A stretch of 64,000 bases of DNA from Cylicocyclus nassatus (lineage: Eukaryota; Nematoda; Chromadorea; Rhabditida; Strongylidae), in contig CATQJL010000112.1 of NCBI GenBank assembly GCA_958299035.1, forward strand, positions 8,470,880 to 8,534,879, given 5' to 3'. The notes under the pieces are model-generated. The model was not told the origin of the DNA and ran no database searches. It saw nothing but the letters and a program-made list of their open reading frames with translations. Below are positions 45,986 through 56,937 of this stretch, one piece after another. The translations under genes were made by a program, and so were the position numbers. The first letter of the stretch is position 1. Every line of letters starts with the position of its first letter.

Positions 45986-48655
45986 ATGCCCAGGTTCAGA
46001 GAAGAGAGAGCATGGAACTTACTGACAGGAATACAGCCACAATTTCTCTCTCTTGTACGCGAGGCCCTCTCGCTTCGCCAGAAAGCAGTTGCAGTACGGC
46101 AGTCGGTTATCTTCCTCCAGCGATGTAGAAAGAATAGACTCCTTCCTGCTTTTATTTCAAGAAAGAAAATAGGAGCTACCTGTGGTCTTTCCGAAAATGA
46201 CCCGAAGATAAGAAGTGTTTATGACAGAATGATGAAGATCACCATCAAAGAAAGACAACGGGTTTTGTACAGTACATTGTTAAAATGTAAAGCTAAGGAG
46301 TTTCATTGTCAACGTTTTTTACCTGAAGATGTATGGAGGAGGATTGAGAGCAGATCGAAGTCCATCTGTGCTTCCATTCGGTCTAACGCCAAAACCAAGC
46401 TGCGCATGAAGTACGATCGCCTCTCGCGCCCACTACGTGAGAATCACCACGATCAGAAACGCTCACCCGAAATCCACCATTTTCAAGAGAGTCCAGATCC
46501 AAATGAAAACGAAATTGCAAGAGTTACTGTTATTGGTAATGTTCATTTATCTATAGAGGCAAAAGAACTCCTGAATCTCGGCCCGTCATTTTCACCATCA
46601 CAGAATATTAGCGCTTCCATGTGCCGTAGAGTTATGGGAAACCTACACAGAATGCGCGACATGTTAAGAATGAAAGCTAGACACGAAATTGACCCACAAC
46701 TCGTACTATCGGTTAAAGTACAATTACCGTCGCCGCCATTTCCTCGTTCTTTTTATAAAGAACCTGACCCGATGCTCTCCGTTGACAGCAAATTCCGCAT
46801 ACTCTCAACTGAGATTGCAAAAGTTTTGCAAACATTCAAAAACGTGCGTCAAACTAATTTGACGCGGGAACAACGACAAGGTTTCGAGGAATTACGCGAG
46901 TTGTTGAAGGGACAATCTATCCGTATCTCCGTAAGCGACAAAGGGGGTGAATTTGTAGTAATGCCGCAAGTGTTAGATCGGGAGATCGCAGAATTGCATC
47001 TCTCTGATTCTACGATCTACCAGCGTTCCACAAAGGAAGATTACCAGACGCAATGCAAAAGACTGAACGAGGTTTGGGTTAGCATAGCGAAGTCTGCAGG
47101 ATTGGAGGAGAAATTTATCAATAGGCTGAAATTAGACAACCCAATCTGTCCGGTATTCTATCATTTGGTGAAAACGCACAAGATAACAGCGAATGAAATT
47201 CAGTCCATGTCGGCAACAACTTATAAAGTGCGCCCAATAATAAGCTGTGTTGGTGGCCCTACGGACAGGATTTCGTGGTTTCTAAACAAGATCGTAAGCC
47301 AACTACTACCAAAAGTACCATCACATTTATCCAGCACTCAGCAGTTCGTAAAGCAGTTGCTCAATATAAATGTTGAACAGAATAGTGTTATCGAGTCTTT
47401 CGACGTTACATCCTTATACACTAATGTTCACAACGATGATGCACTGCAAGCCCTGTCTGAGTTGCTGGATATTCATTATTCCAACATGGTCACTTTTGGT
47501 TTCAGCAAAGCTAGCATACTAGTCCTCATCAAAGAATGTTTGAAGTGTAACATCTTTAAGTGGTCTGGGAGTTATTACTCTCAGATAAGAGGATTGGCGA
47601 TGGGACAACGTCTTGCCCCAATCCTGGCTATTTGTTTCATGAGTAAGATTGAGGCACCAGTTCTTGCCCGCTTGCCAGTGATGTACTGCCGTTACATCGA
47701 TGACTGCTGTGTTATAACATCGACGCAGTCCGAAATGGACGAATGCTTCAGAATTCTAAACCAGCAGTCGCAGTACATAACGCTTACACGAGAAACCCCG
47801 AAAAACGGATGGCTTTCCTACCTAAATACCCAGATAAATCTGTCTGGCGACACGATTCGTATGAAGTGGTACCGAAAGGAAAGTTCAAAGAACATCCTGC
47901 TGCATGCCAACTCAGCGCATCCATCAACAGTGAAACGAGCGGTTATAAGAAATATGTTCCGAACTGCTGTCAGTGTTTGCACGGGTACACAAGAACGACT
48001 CGAGTCCCTAAATTTGGCTACACGAATTGCGCGTAGTAATGGTTACTCACCACGACTTCAACATGCCTCATGGCATGCAAACGTTAGCCACACTCGCGAC
48101 AATGCCAAGGTACCCTTGTGCATTCCTTTTATTTCCGATCAAGTAAGTGCAGCAATTAAGCGATGCATAGCTCGAGCACAACTGCAAAATGATGTTATGC
48201 TCGTGAACATCCCGAATGAAAGCATCAAAAAGCAGTTGGTAAGGAACAGGCTTTACGATATAGAATGTCCAACGGAGCATTGCATTGTCTGCCCGTATGG
48301 GAAAATAGGTGATTGCACAAAGGCAGGAGTAGTGTACCAATTAGAGTGCTTGAGCTGTAGGGCAACATATATCGGAGAAACGGGTAGATTGTTGAATGTT
48401 AGACTCAAAGAGCATTTGGCAGCTAAAAGACGAGCAAGTGCGATGTCACCGTTAGGAAGGCATAGAATTGAAACGCACAACGGCAGTGATTTTGACGTTA
48501 AATGTACTATCTTATCACGCGAAGCAGAGATTTCAGTGAGGAAGACTATTGAGGCAGCGTGGATCTCTCTGAGAAATCCTAGTATGAATAATAGAAATGA
48601 ATGCATATCAATAACAGCCGAACTCTTGCCTATCTTAACGATCTGTGAACGATAG
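45986..48655 (+). CDS. Penelope-like reverse transcriptase / GIY-YIG endonuclease, copy 1
   Basis: An intact 889-aa protein that copies element RNA and cuts target DNA. The reverse-transcriptase core has DKGG (318-321), a VRPIIS block, SFDVTSLYTNV with catalytic D473, GLAMGQRLAP and RYIDD (569-573, catalytic D572 and D573). The order DKGG, KTHK, RPIIS, PTDRISWFL is typical of Penelope-like enzymes. A Cys/His linker (C761, H765, C766, C769, C777) precedes the C-terminal GIY-YIG nuclease: GVVY (781-784), YIG (795-797), R near 808 and an E in RKTIEAAW. Length is normal for the family. The ATG at 45986 is the first in frame and lies 15 bases from the monomer start. One oddity is GQRLAP where GSPLSP is usual. 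Confidence 0.95.
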   Translation: MPRFREERAWNLLTGIQPQFLSLVREALSLRQKAVAVRQSVIFLQRCRKNRLLPAFISRKKIGATCGLSENDPKIRSVYDRMMKITIKERQRVLYSTLLKCKAKEFHCQRFLPEDVWRRIESRSKSICASIRSNAKTKLRMKYDRLSRPLRENHHDQKRSPEIHHFQESPDPNENEIARVTVIGNVHLSIEAKELLNLGPSFSPSQNISASMCRRVMGNLHRMRDMLRMKARHEIDPQLVLSVKVQLPSPPFPRSFYKEPDPMLSVDSKFRILSTEIAKVLQTFKNVRQTNLTREQRQGFEELRELLKGQSIRISVSDKGGEFVVMPQVLDREIAELHLSDSTIYQRSTKEDYQTQCKRLNEVWVSIAKSAGLEEKFINRLKLDNPICPVFYHLVKTHKITANEIQSMSATTYKVRPIISCVGGPTDRISWFLNKIVSQLLPKVPSHLSSTQQFVKQLLNINVEQNSVIESFDVTSLYTNVHNDDALQALSELLDIHYSNMVTFGFSKASILVLIKECLKCNIFKWSGSYYSQIRGLAMGQRLAPILAICFMSKIEAPVLARLPVMYCRYIDDCCVITSTQSEMDECFRILNQQSQYITLTRETPKNGWLSYLNTQINLSGDTIRMKWYRKESSKNILLHANSAHPSTVKRAVIRNMFRTAVSVCTGTQERLESLNLATRIARSNGYSPRLQHASWHANVSHTRDNAKVPLCIPFISDQVSAAIKRCIARAQLQNDVMLVNIPNESIKKQLVRNRLYDIECPTEHCIVCPYGKIGDCTKAGVVYQLECLSCRATYIGETGRLLNVRLKEHLAAKRRASAMSPLGRHRIETHNGSDFDVKCTILSREAEISVRKTIEAAWISLRNPSMNNRNECISITAELLPILTICER

Positions 48656-48994
48656 CCTGCACCTACATATATATAAGTGTAGATCGCTGAGCAAGACTCA
48701 GTCTAGTCCGTCTCTACTGTGCGGCTAACTTGACTCTACTGACTCTCACTAACACCGCGGTGGAAAAGAGGTACGTTTCTCATCAAAGTGTCTCAGTACG
48801 TTGCGTACGGGAGGGATCTAGACTCGGCAGTGCGGGGAGGCGTTTGGCGGTCTGGTCCCACTGATAAAACACTGCAATCTACTTTCAGGCCTCCGACGAA
48901 GACGATTTTGTCGAAACGTAAGGCCAATAAACATTCCACCGTACAAACCTGGCATTGGCGTAACATCATCTGACAATATTACTACCGTTCCCAA
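48656..48994 (+). repeat. PLE inter-ORF (LTR-like) region, copy 2
   Basis: Same sequence as 45647-45985. It spans the monomer junction at 48979/48980 and would act as the 3' end of monomer 1 and the promoter of monomer 2. Confidence 0.85.
48887..48925 (+). ncRNA. Hammerhead-ribozyme-like motif in PLE, copy 2
   Basis: Exact repeat of the motif at 45878, 3009 bases downstream. With the first copy it brackets one full monomer, so cutting at both would release a unit-length RNA. Confidence 0.45.
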
Positions 48995-51664
48995 ATGCCC
49001 AGGTTCAGAGAAGAGAGAGCATGGAACTTACTGACAGGAATACAGCCACAATTTCTCTCTCTTGTACGCGAGGCCCTCTCGCTTCGCCAGAAAGCAGTTG
49101 CAGTACGGCAGTCGGTTATCTTCCTCCAGCGATGTAGAAAGAATAGACTCCTTCCTGCTTTTATTTCAAGAAAGAAAATAGGAGCTACCTGTGGTCTTTC
49201 CGAAAATGACCCGAAGATAAGAAGTGTTTATGACAGAATGATGAAGATCACCATCAAAGAAAGACAACGGGTTTTGTACAGTACATTGTTAAAATGTAAA
49301 GCTAAGGAGTTTCATTGTCAACGTTTTTTACCTGAAGATGTATGGAGGAGGATTGAGAGCAGATCGAAGTCCATCTGTGCTTCCATTCGGTCTAACGCCA
49401 AAACCAAGCTGCGCATGAAGTACGATCGCCTCTCGCGCCCACTACGTGAGAATCACCACGATCAGAAACGCTCACCCGAAATCCACCATTTTCAAGAGAG
49501 TCCAGATCCAAATGAAAACGAAATTGCAAGAGTTACTGTTATTGGTAATGTTCATTTATCTATAGAGGCAAAAGAACTCCTGAATCTCGGCCCGTCATTT
49601 TCACCATCACAGAATATTAGCGCTTCCATGTGCCGTAGAGTTATGGGAAACCTACACAGAATGCGCGACATGTTAAGAATGAAAGCTAGACACGAAATTG
49701 ACCCACAACTCGTACTATCGGTTAAAGTACAATTACCGTCGCCGCCATTTCCTCGTTCTTTTTATAAAGAACCTGACCCGATGCTCTCCGTTGACAGCAA
49801 ATTCCGCATACTCTCAACTGAGATTGCAAAAGTTTTGCAAACATTCAAAAACGTGCGTCAAACTAATTTGACGCGGGAACAACGACAAGGTTTCGAGGAA
49901 TTACGCGAGTTGTTGAAGGGACAATCTATCCGTATCTCCGTAAGCGACAAAGGGGGTGAATTTGTAGTAATGCCGCAAGTGTTAGATCGGGAGATCGCAG
50001 AATTGCATCTCTCTGATTCTACGATCTACCAGCGTTCCACAAAGGAAGATTACCAGACGCAATGCAAAAGACTGAACGAGGTTTGGGTTAGCATAGCGAA
50101 GTCTGCAGGATTGGAGGAGAAATTTATCAATAGGCTGAAATTAGACAACCCAATCTGTCCGGTATTCTATCATTTGGTGAAAACGCACAAGATAACAGCG
50201 AATGAAATTCAGTCCATGTCGGCAACAACTTATAAAGTGCGCCCAATAATAAGCTGTGTTGGTGGCCCTACGGACAGGATTTCGTGGTTTCTAAACAAGA
50301 TCGTAAGCCAACTACTACCAAAAGTACCATCACATTTATCCAGCACTCAGCAGTTCGTAAAGCAGTTGCTCAATATAAATGTTGAACAGAATAGTGTTAT
50401 CGAGTCTTTCGACGTTACATCCTTATACACTAATGTTCACAACGATGATGCACTGCAAGCCCTGTCTGAGTTGCTGGATATTCATTATTCCAACATGGTC
50501 ACTTTTGGTTTCAGCAAAGCTAGCATACTAGTCCTCATCAAAGAATGTTTGAAGTGTAACATCTTTAAGTGGTCTGGGAGTTATTACTCTCAGATAAGAG
50601 GATTGGCGATGGGACAACGTCTTGCCCCAATCCTGGCTATTTGTTTCATGAGTAAGATTGAGGCACCAGTTCTTGCCCGCTTGCCAGTGATGTACTGCCG
50701 TTACATCGATGACTGCTGTGTTATAACATCGACGCAGTCCGAAATGGACGAATGCTTCAGAATTCTAAACCAGCAGTCGCAGTACATAACGCTTACACGA
50801 GAAACCCCGAAAAACGGATGGCTTTCCTACCTAAATACCCAGATAAATCTGTCTGGCGACACGATTCGTATGAAGTGGTACCGAAAGGAAAGTTCAAAGA
50901 ACATCCTGCTGCATGCCAACTCAGCGCATCCATCAACAGTGAAACGAGCGGTTATAAGAAATATGTTCCGAACTGCTGTCAGTGTTTGCACGGGTACACA
51001 AGAACGACTCGAGTCCCTAAATTTGGCTACACGAATTGCGCGTAGTAATGGTTACTCACCACGACTTCAACATGCCTCATGGCATGCAAACGTTAGCCAC
51101 ACTCGCGACAATGCCAAGGTACCCTTGTGCATTCCTTTTATTTCCGATCAAGTAAGTGCAGCAATTAAGCGATGCATAGCTCGAGCACAACTGCAAAATG
51201 ATGTTATGCTCGTGAACATCCCGAATGAAAGCATCAAAAAGCAGTTGGTAAGGAACAGGCTTTACGATATAGAATGTCCAACGGAGCATTGCATTGTCTG
51301 CCCGTATGGGAAAATAGGTGATTGCACAAAGGCAGGAGTAGTGTACCAATTAGAGTGCTTGAGCTGTAGGGCAACATATATCGGAGAAACGGGTAGATTG
51401 TTGAATGTTAGACTCAAAGAGCATTTGGCAGCTAAAAGACGAGCAAGTGCGATGTCACCGTTAGGAAGGCATAGAATTGAAACGCACAACGGCAGTGATT
51501 TTGACGTTAAATGTACTATCTTATCACGCGAAGCAGAGATTTCAGTGAGGAAGACTATTGAGGCAGCGTGGATCTCTCTGAGAAATCCTAGTATGAATAA
51601 TAGAAATGAATGCATATCAATAACAGCCGAACTCTTGCCTATCTTAACGATCTGTGAACGATAG
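48995..51664 (+). CDS. Penelope-like reverse transcriptase / GIY-YIG endonuclease, copy 2
   Basis: It encodes an 889-aa protein identical to that of 45986-48655, shifted by exactly 3009 bases, with all catalytic motifs (D473, RYIDD 569-573, GIY-YIG 781-797) intact. Upstream it has a complete inter-ORF region from the first monomer, with TATA-like box and ribozyme-like motif, so this is the copy best placed to be transcribed from an internal promoter. No frameshift or stop. Confidence 0.95.
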   Translation: MPRFREERAWNLLTGIQPQFLSLVREALSLRQKAVAVRQSVIFLQRCRKNRLLPAFISRKKIGATCGLSENDPKIRSVYDRMMKITIKERQRVLYSTLLKCKAKEFHCQRFLPEDVWRRIESRSKSICASIRSNAKTKLRMKYDRLSRPLRENHHDQKRSPEIHHFQESPDPNENEIARVTVIGNVHLSIEAKELLNLGPSFSPSQNISASMCRRVMGNLHRMRDMLRMKARHEIDPQLVLSVKVQLPSPPFPRSFYKEPDPMLSVDSKFRILSTEIAKVLQTFKNVRQTNLTREQRQGFEELRELLKGQSIRISVSDKGGEFVVMPQVLDREIAELHLSDSTIYQRSTKEDYQTQCKRLNEVWVSIAKSAGLEEKFINRLKLDNPICPVFYHLVKTHKITANEIQSMSATTYKVRPIISCVGGPTDRISWFLNKIVSQLLPKVPSHLSSTQQFVKQLLNINVEQNSVIESFDVTSLYTNVHNDDALQALSELLDIHYSNMVTFGFSKASILVLIKECLKCNIFKWSGSYYSQIRGLAMGQRLAPILAICFMSKIEAPVLARLPVMYCRYIDDCCVITSTQSEMDECFRILNQQSQYITLTRETPKNGWLSYLNTQINLSGDTIRMKWYRKESSKNILLHANSAHPSTVKRAVIRNMFRTAVSVCTGTQERLESLNLATRIARSNGYSPRLQHASWHANVSHTRDNAKVPLCIPFISDQVSAAIKRCIARAQLQNDVMLVNIPNESIKKQLVRNRLYDIECPTEHCIVCPYGKIGDCTKAGVVYQLECLSCRATYIGETGRLLNVRLKEHLAAKRRASAMSPLGRHRIETHNGSDFDVKCTILSREAEISVRKTIEAAWISLRNPSMNNRNECISITAELLPILTICER

Positions 51665-51988
51665 CCTGCACCTACATATATATAAGTGTAGATCGCTGAG
51701 CAAGACTCAGTCTAGTCCGTCTCTACTGTGCGGCTAACTTGACTCTACTGACTCTCACTAACACCGCGGTGGAAAAGAGGTACGTTTCTCATCAAAGTGT
51801 CTCAGTACGTTGCGTACGGGAGGGATCTAGACTCGGCAGTGCGGGGAGGCGTTTGGCGGTCTGGTCCCACTGATAAAACACTGCAATCTACTTTCAGGCC
51901 TCCGACGAAGACGATTTTGTCGAAACGTAAGGCCAATAAACATTCCACCGTACAAACCTGGCATTGGCGTAACATCATCTGACAATAT
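51665..51988 (+). repeat. PLE terminal LTR-like region, copy 3
   Basis: Same as the other two copies up to ...GACAATAT, then it stops at the target duplication. This fixes the element's 3' end. Confidence 0.85.
51896..51934 (+). ncRNA. Hammerhead-ribozyme-like motif in PLE, copy 3
   Basis: Exact repeat of the same motif, about 54 bases before the element's 3' end. Confidence 0.45.
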
Positions 51989-51999
51989 GTATTCGGACT
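51989..51999 (+). repeat. Right target-site duplication of the PLE insertion
   Basis: GTATTCGGACT, an exact match to 45009-45019. Confidence 0.85.
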
Positions 52000-53510
52000 G
52001 TCTGAGTGAATGCACGGACGTACGTATTTTTCTGAAAAGGGCACTCTGCAGGTGCTCAATGACAAACATATGACTCTTATCAGTGACAATCTAAAACTAT
52101 ATCTCGCTGTTGAAGGGAATAGATAAACTTCTCAAGGTGTCCAATAAAATATTCAACAAAAAATTTCAAATTTTGAGTTTTACAACACAAGCACACGTCA
52201 CTTCATTCGCTAAGTGCGCTTCGTTGCAAAACAAAAGACATAGTTCTGCAAGATTATCAAAATAATATTAGGAGAAAGCATATGACTTAAAGACCTAAAA
52301 AATAAATGAATACCAGATCAGTATCGGCGACGTTAGACGTAATTTCCAGAATTTATTGAGAATAAATTCATTTAAAAAAACAAACGCACGTATATTCTGC
52401 TTATTTTTTACGTTGGCTCTTTGCATTTGGTGGATGGATAGTCCTCTAGTACATAAACACTACATAAACACTGCAATTTTTCCAAGCATCTAATATTTTC
52501 TTCATCATCCCTCAAAAAAAATCAAATACTACAGAAAAAGTAAACGCTGGCAAAGGAAGAATGCAAGACTTAGCTCCAAACGAAAGAGGATGATGAAATA
52601 CATTCAAGACCCCTACATAAGCACAAAAAGAACGACACTATGAAAAGATAAGCAGTGTTAGTGATTCTACAACCCTTAGAAAAAGCACATTAAGGAATGA
52701 ACGCTATTCATAGCACTTTTGCAGGCGAACACTGGCTGCAAAACTCACGAACAATCAGATAAGCGACGGTGCGAAGTGAAATTTGCTCACCGGCGATGTG
52801 ACAATGGCTAATGGAAGATCAGATATGAGTAAATAATGGACCATAGATCATTGGAATAGCGGCTGTTTTTAAGTATAGAAATTCTTGAGTAGAATTATTT
52901 ATGGGGATTATTTGGTAGGCTTCGATTAAGCCACTGTTTAACTGGCACCTCATACTAACTACTCATGACCGAGAACATTGATTGTAAACTTTGGCCCAGA
53001 TCATACTCTTACCGTAATCGAGGGCTCTGATTGGTTGCTCAAATCTGCTGCCCTTCGCCCTCACTTCAACTCTAATTTCACTATTATGCACATCATAAAT
53101 GCATCCCTGACGCTCATCATAGCAATAAACTGCAACTAAAATGAGTAAGAAAATTTTGATTACTCTGTTTCCCGAATATTAATTTGGGAGATGAGTTTTG
53201 CTTCAAAATCCAGAATTCCGTGCATTTTTCCAGATTCAAAGAGTCTGTTTAGTTTAATATAAGCTAGATGGAGAAAATTATGCGCTTTGCAGAAATGCTT
53301 AGAGCAAAAATCATTGTTGTTCTATCGAGGCATTAAAGGCTATAAATACAAGCACCCAACATTAATTCGCTTGCATAACGGTCGCGAAAATTGCTAAAAG
53401 GTCCAACAGTTTTATGATATTTTTTATTCTTTGACCCATTCTTTTTAAGTCAAATAAATTGTTACTGATTGATTTTCTGAGAAAAATTGTAATTTTGGGT
53501 TTATTTGGTA
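52000..53510. other. Gene-free right flank of the retroelement
   Basis: AT-rich. It contains one ACCGTA/GCTGATT-type repeat at about 52960-53060 (CCCAGATCATACTCTTACCG then CTCTGATTGGTTG). No gene. Confidence 0.4.
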
Positions 53511-53910
53511 CTAGTTGGCTTTCCCGGTCCAGCCCGGGCCATGGTTCACCGCACTCCGAGCCCCCCCCCCCCTCCCGCCCTATATGGTATGGATGACTTA
53601 CCCTGGGGCATCCACTTGGAAACCGCATCCTTGTGATCCTGAGGTTATGAGCTTCACCGCCCTCCTTCACATGAGTATGGAAAATGCTTGATTGAACATG
53701 ATAACCCTTCAATTCCTTGGGAAAATGTAAACAAATCAATAAATCGATAGAAGGACCCAACGAATCGCCGCAAAAAGTAGCCTATCATTTGCGCAAGGGT
53801 CGAAAACATATGTGTGCAAAGTTTCAGCTGAATCGGTTGAGTGGCGCGCGTTTCTATAACGCACATACCCTCCAAACTGACAATTTTTGAGTTTTATATA
53901 TATATAGATT
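53511..53910 (+). mobile_element. Degenerate element with CCCGG head and TATATATAGATT tail, copy 1
   Basis: It starts CTAGTTGGCTTTCCCGGTCC, has a C12 tract (53561-53572) and CATATGTGTGCAAAGTTTCA, and ends GTTTTATATATATATAGATT. The same head, middle (ATGTGTGC-AAGTTT...AATCGGTT) and tail occur at 60963-61391. The pattern resembles the 3' part of non-LTR or SINE-like elements, but no coding is left, so the class is uncertain. Confidence 0.5.
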
Positions 53911-56264
53911 ATTTGAATTAAATCTCAATGCATTCAGTAAAAGAGTAACACCAAATAGATTGAAAACTTTACCTAAATCTCAGGTACGATTGTGTAGACC
54001 CATATTCCAAGTTCAAATAATCTTTATACATGTAAAAGGTTATTTGTTTCAATTAGTGTAGAGTAAGACTTCCTCTCGAATTTTGCTACAGGAGTAGTTT
54101 ATTTCTACTAGGCTGATATTTTATAAGAAGCTAAGGGATAACGAACTTTGAAAAAGATATGAATGATGGAAAATTTATTTTTTCATAATTTCGAAAAGTA
54201 CCGGCCTAATTTTTAGTTTTTACGGTCTCGAATAGAACCTTTTAGGATTCTGAAAAATGTCTTCTATGAAACAGGGTCAAGGCAGTCTGTGAAATATTAA
54301 AGCCGAACTGCTAAGTTTTTTCGTGGTAATGCTTACAAACTGGCACCGTCACTTTTTGAGCACTCTTGCACATCTGAACAGGTTAGTCATAAAATCAGCT
54401 TGCAAATCATAAATTTAGGAAACGATTTCCTAAACTTATTCAGTTTGGTCAAGTACTTCAAACATCGCGAAGATAGTGTTTTGATCTGAATCGCATTTTC
54501 AACGAATTTGAAGACGATGAAGTCATGTTAGCAAATGGAAGAAGATGGAAGATGGAAGTAAGTACAAGACGTAAGAAGTAAGAAGTAAGCAGATGGAAGT
54601 ATGTACAGGACTCGGCACGAGGTGGCTGGATGAAAATGCAAAAAACGAAGTCGCCCTTGACTTTTGCGAATTTTTACGAAGCCCCTTTGACCCTAGACCA
54701 TAAACTCTAAAAAATCCCCAAAAAACGAAACGTTGACTAAAAAAACGTCGTAAATTTTGTGTCTTTACGGCCACAAAAACGTTCCCCCCCCTTTGCTTTT
54801 TGTCCCAAAAACGATATTGTGATTGCTTGTAAGCCACCTGTGCCAAGCCCTGAGTGTGTAGTAACATTATGTAGGAGTTATTGGCAAGGTCACCCTCATA
54901 TTTTTAGACCCAAGTATCTAAAAGCTTGCTTTGACAAAAGAAGACGTTTTCTTACGATAATGATTGTCAAACAGCCTCCAGTATTCACCTATCCTCGATT
55001 TAGTCAAATTAACAATTATCTTGAAAAAGCCTCGGAAAGCCTATTAACTGAAAATGTAGTTTAAAAACGTGAGAACAGCAGTCTGGATAAAGAGCCTCTT
55101 AGAGAGAAGGTAGCATTTCCACTTTTTGTCAAACCATAAAGTGGCAAAGGTTTGCAGAAAGATAAACATAAAGCGCAGGAATATTTCAGTTTGCAAATTC
55201 TAACTGAAACGATGAGTTTTTTAAAATTAGAATCAGGGTAGTAACGACAAAACTTCAAAATCAATTCCAGAAAATTGTGATTCATTTACTTAGGTGGTTT
55301 ACACTTCATTAAGGCACAATAAAAGCTTTTTGACAAATCATAAGGTCTTCCTTTCAATCTGAAGAGTCTCTAGGTTTATAATACAAACTAAGTTAAGGGG
55401 CAATGAAGAAAGATACATTGCTAAAACTAAGGCAGATTTTTGCAGTTTATAAGATGAGAAAAAACTCCACATATCAAATGCTAAACTGTCTATAGATTCC
55501 CAGATTTTATCAGTTTGCCGTTGTTGCAAAAATTTAGTGATCGAACATCTGCAATACTGCTGATAAGGCAGAAAATTGAATCATTACAAAAAGAAAAGCC
55601 GGATTATGTGTCTTTCGCTAGAAAATTCTAAACAAACGAGATAATCCACGTCATCGTGTATTATGACCGTCATTTTCCTGCAAGCATCAAATTTCCATTG
55701 CTTTCAGAATTTTCTGCTTGTCCCCGTTTTTCCCTAGCCTCTAGTCATCGGCTGCTGTTCGGCTGTTTTGAGGGTTTGTTTTTCGGCCTTCTATACCATT
55801 GGGACTATGCATCAACTGAGTTCTTCGCAAAAATGTCAAACTTATACAAGTCACAAGCGAGATGCTTGGAAGTCGCAAAAAAAGGAAAAGGCCATTTTTG
55901 AAGTACTTTCAAAATTTGAAGCTGGTGTATATTGGAGAAGGAAACATTTGGAAGGTAACATCAACAGATCTCAATGGGTGTAGAAAATCACATAAAATCA
56001 AAAAAAAACAACTGTGGAAAACTGAGGATTCTAGAAGAGTTTTCACTGACGAAAATTCTTCAAATCATTTTGCGCTGCTATGAATATAACTTTGCTGTTA
56101 GTTGATGGCCAAAAAAAGGTTGAAACATAAAAAACTTTAAAAACTTTAGAAATTTTTTGCTAGCTTGATAAGATTATTTTTGCAATTTTACGTGCATGAA
56201 ATAACACCTGACTTAGGAGCAAAAAAATTCTTTGTCATTTCTTGAAAAGAAAAACCCTTAAATA
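53911..56264. other. Gene-free stretch
   Basis: AT-rich. A short GAAGATG/GTAAGAA simple repeat lies at 54535-54605. The plus-strand frame 54759-55064 (101 codons) has no recognised family and is within chance expectation. Confidence 0.35.
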
Positions 56265-56935
56265 CGGTGTCCCAAAAGGATGTATATACCGTTTGATTAT
56301 AAATATCTCTCTTCCCAAGCAGTCTTTTGCCTATTTTCAAGCATTCTTTGGTAGAGCTAGCTCCAACTTAAATTTATAGAATGGAGCGAATCAATCGCTC
56401 TTCATTACTGTAGGATTACGGTGGAAACTTCAAAAACGGTTTTAAGCCATTGAGGACTCCCTTGCGCCTCAAAAAACGAACCGAACAACCTAAAAACTCT
56501 TATACTAGACTAATTCGAGCCGCTAAAACGAAGTGTGAAGTTTACGCTTTACTGCGATACTTCCTTTGTAAGTTATGCCAGTAAACCGCGTGAGCTGTTT
56601 TTACTCTGCTCCTTCAATCGTCATTACACCACTTGAAACGCTTTACAAACTCGTGAAAAGTTGATTTATGAAATCAGCGTGCGTGAGATCCCTGATATAC
56701 CACTTTTCATAATTTTTGGAAACCTTTCGGAAACACGATTAATCCACGATGACGTTATGAGCTAAAAGTTTCTACCGTAATCCTACAGTGATGAAAATAG
56801 ATTCTAAATTCTCTCCATACTATAAATCTAAGTTGAAGCCAATTCTACAAAATGGTATTTGAATGTAGGCAAAAAACTTCTTAAGAGGGGAGATATTAAC
56901 GATCAAACAGTGTATAAATTCTTTTGGGAACCCTG
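56265..56935. mobile_element. Tc1/mariner-type foldback MITE (671 bp)
   Basis: The left end reads CGGTGTCCCAAAAGGATGTA and the right end, reversed, reads CAGGGTTCCCAAAAGAATTT. TA flanks both sides (56263-56264 and 56936-56937). Matching arms of about 190 bp include CTGTAGGATTACGGT(G/A)GAAACTT on both sides. No transposase. Confidence 0.7.
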
Positions 56936-56937
56936 TA

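Larger units (their letters stand above)
45020..51988 (+). mobile_element. Penelope-like retroelement: tandem insertion with 5' inverted piece
   Basis: The block is bounded by an 11-bp duplication. Its parts are an inverted 101-bp piece (45020-45120), a 5'-truncated copy (45121-45970), full monomer 1 (45971-48979) and full monomer 2 (48980-51988). The period is 3009 bp and both monomers give the same 889-aa protein. Each monomer starts 15 bases before the ATG and ends about 324 bases after the stop. Tandem copies, LTR-like inter-ORF regions, a 5' inverted fragment and a variable-length duplication are all known for Penelope-like elements. Lack of divergence implies recent insertion. Confidence 0.93.

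Noticed and set aside
54759..55064. 101-codon plus-strand open frame
   Set aside because: No recognisable family and within chance expectation.
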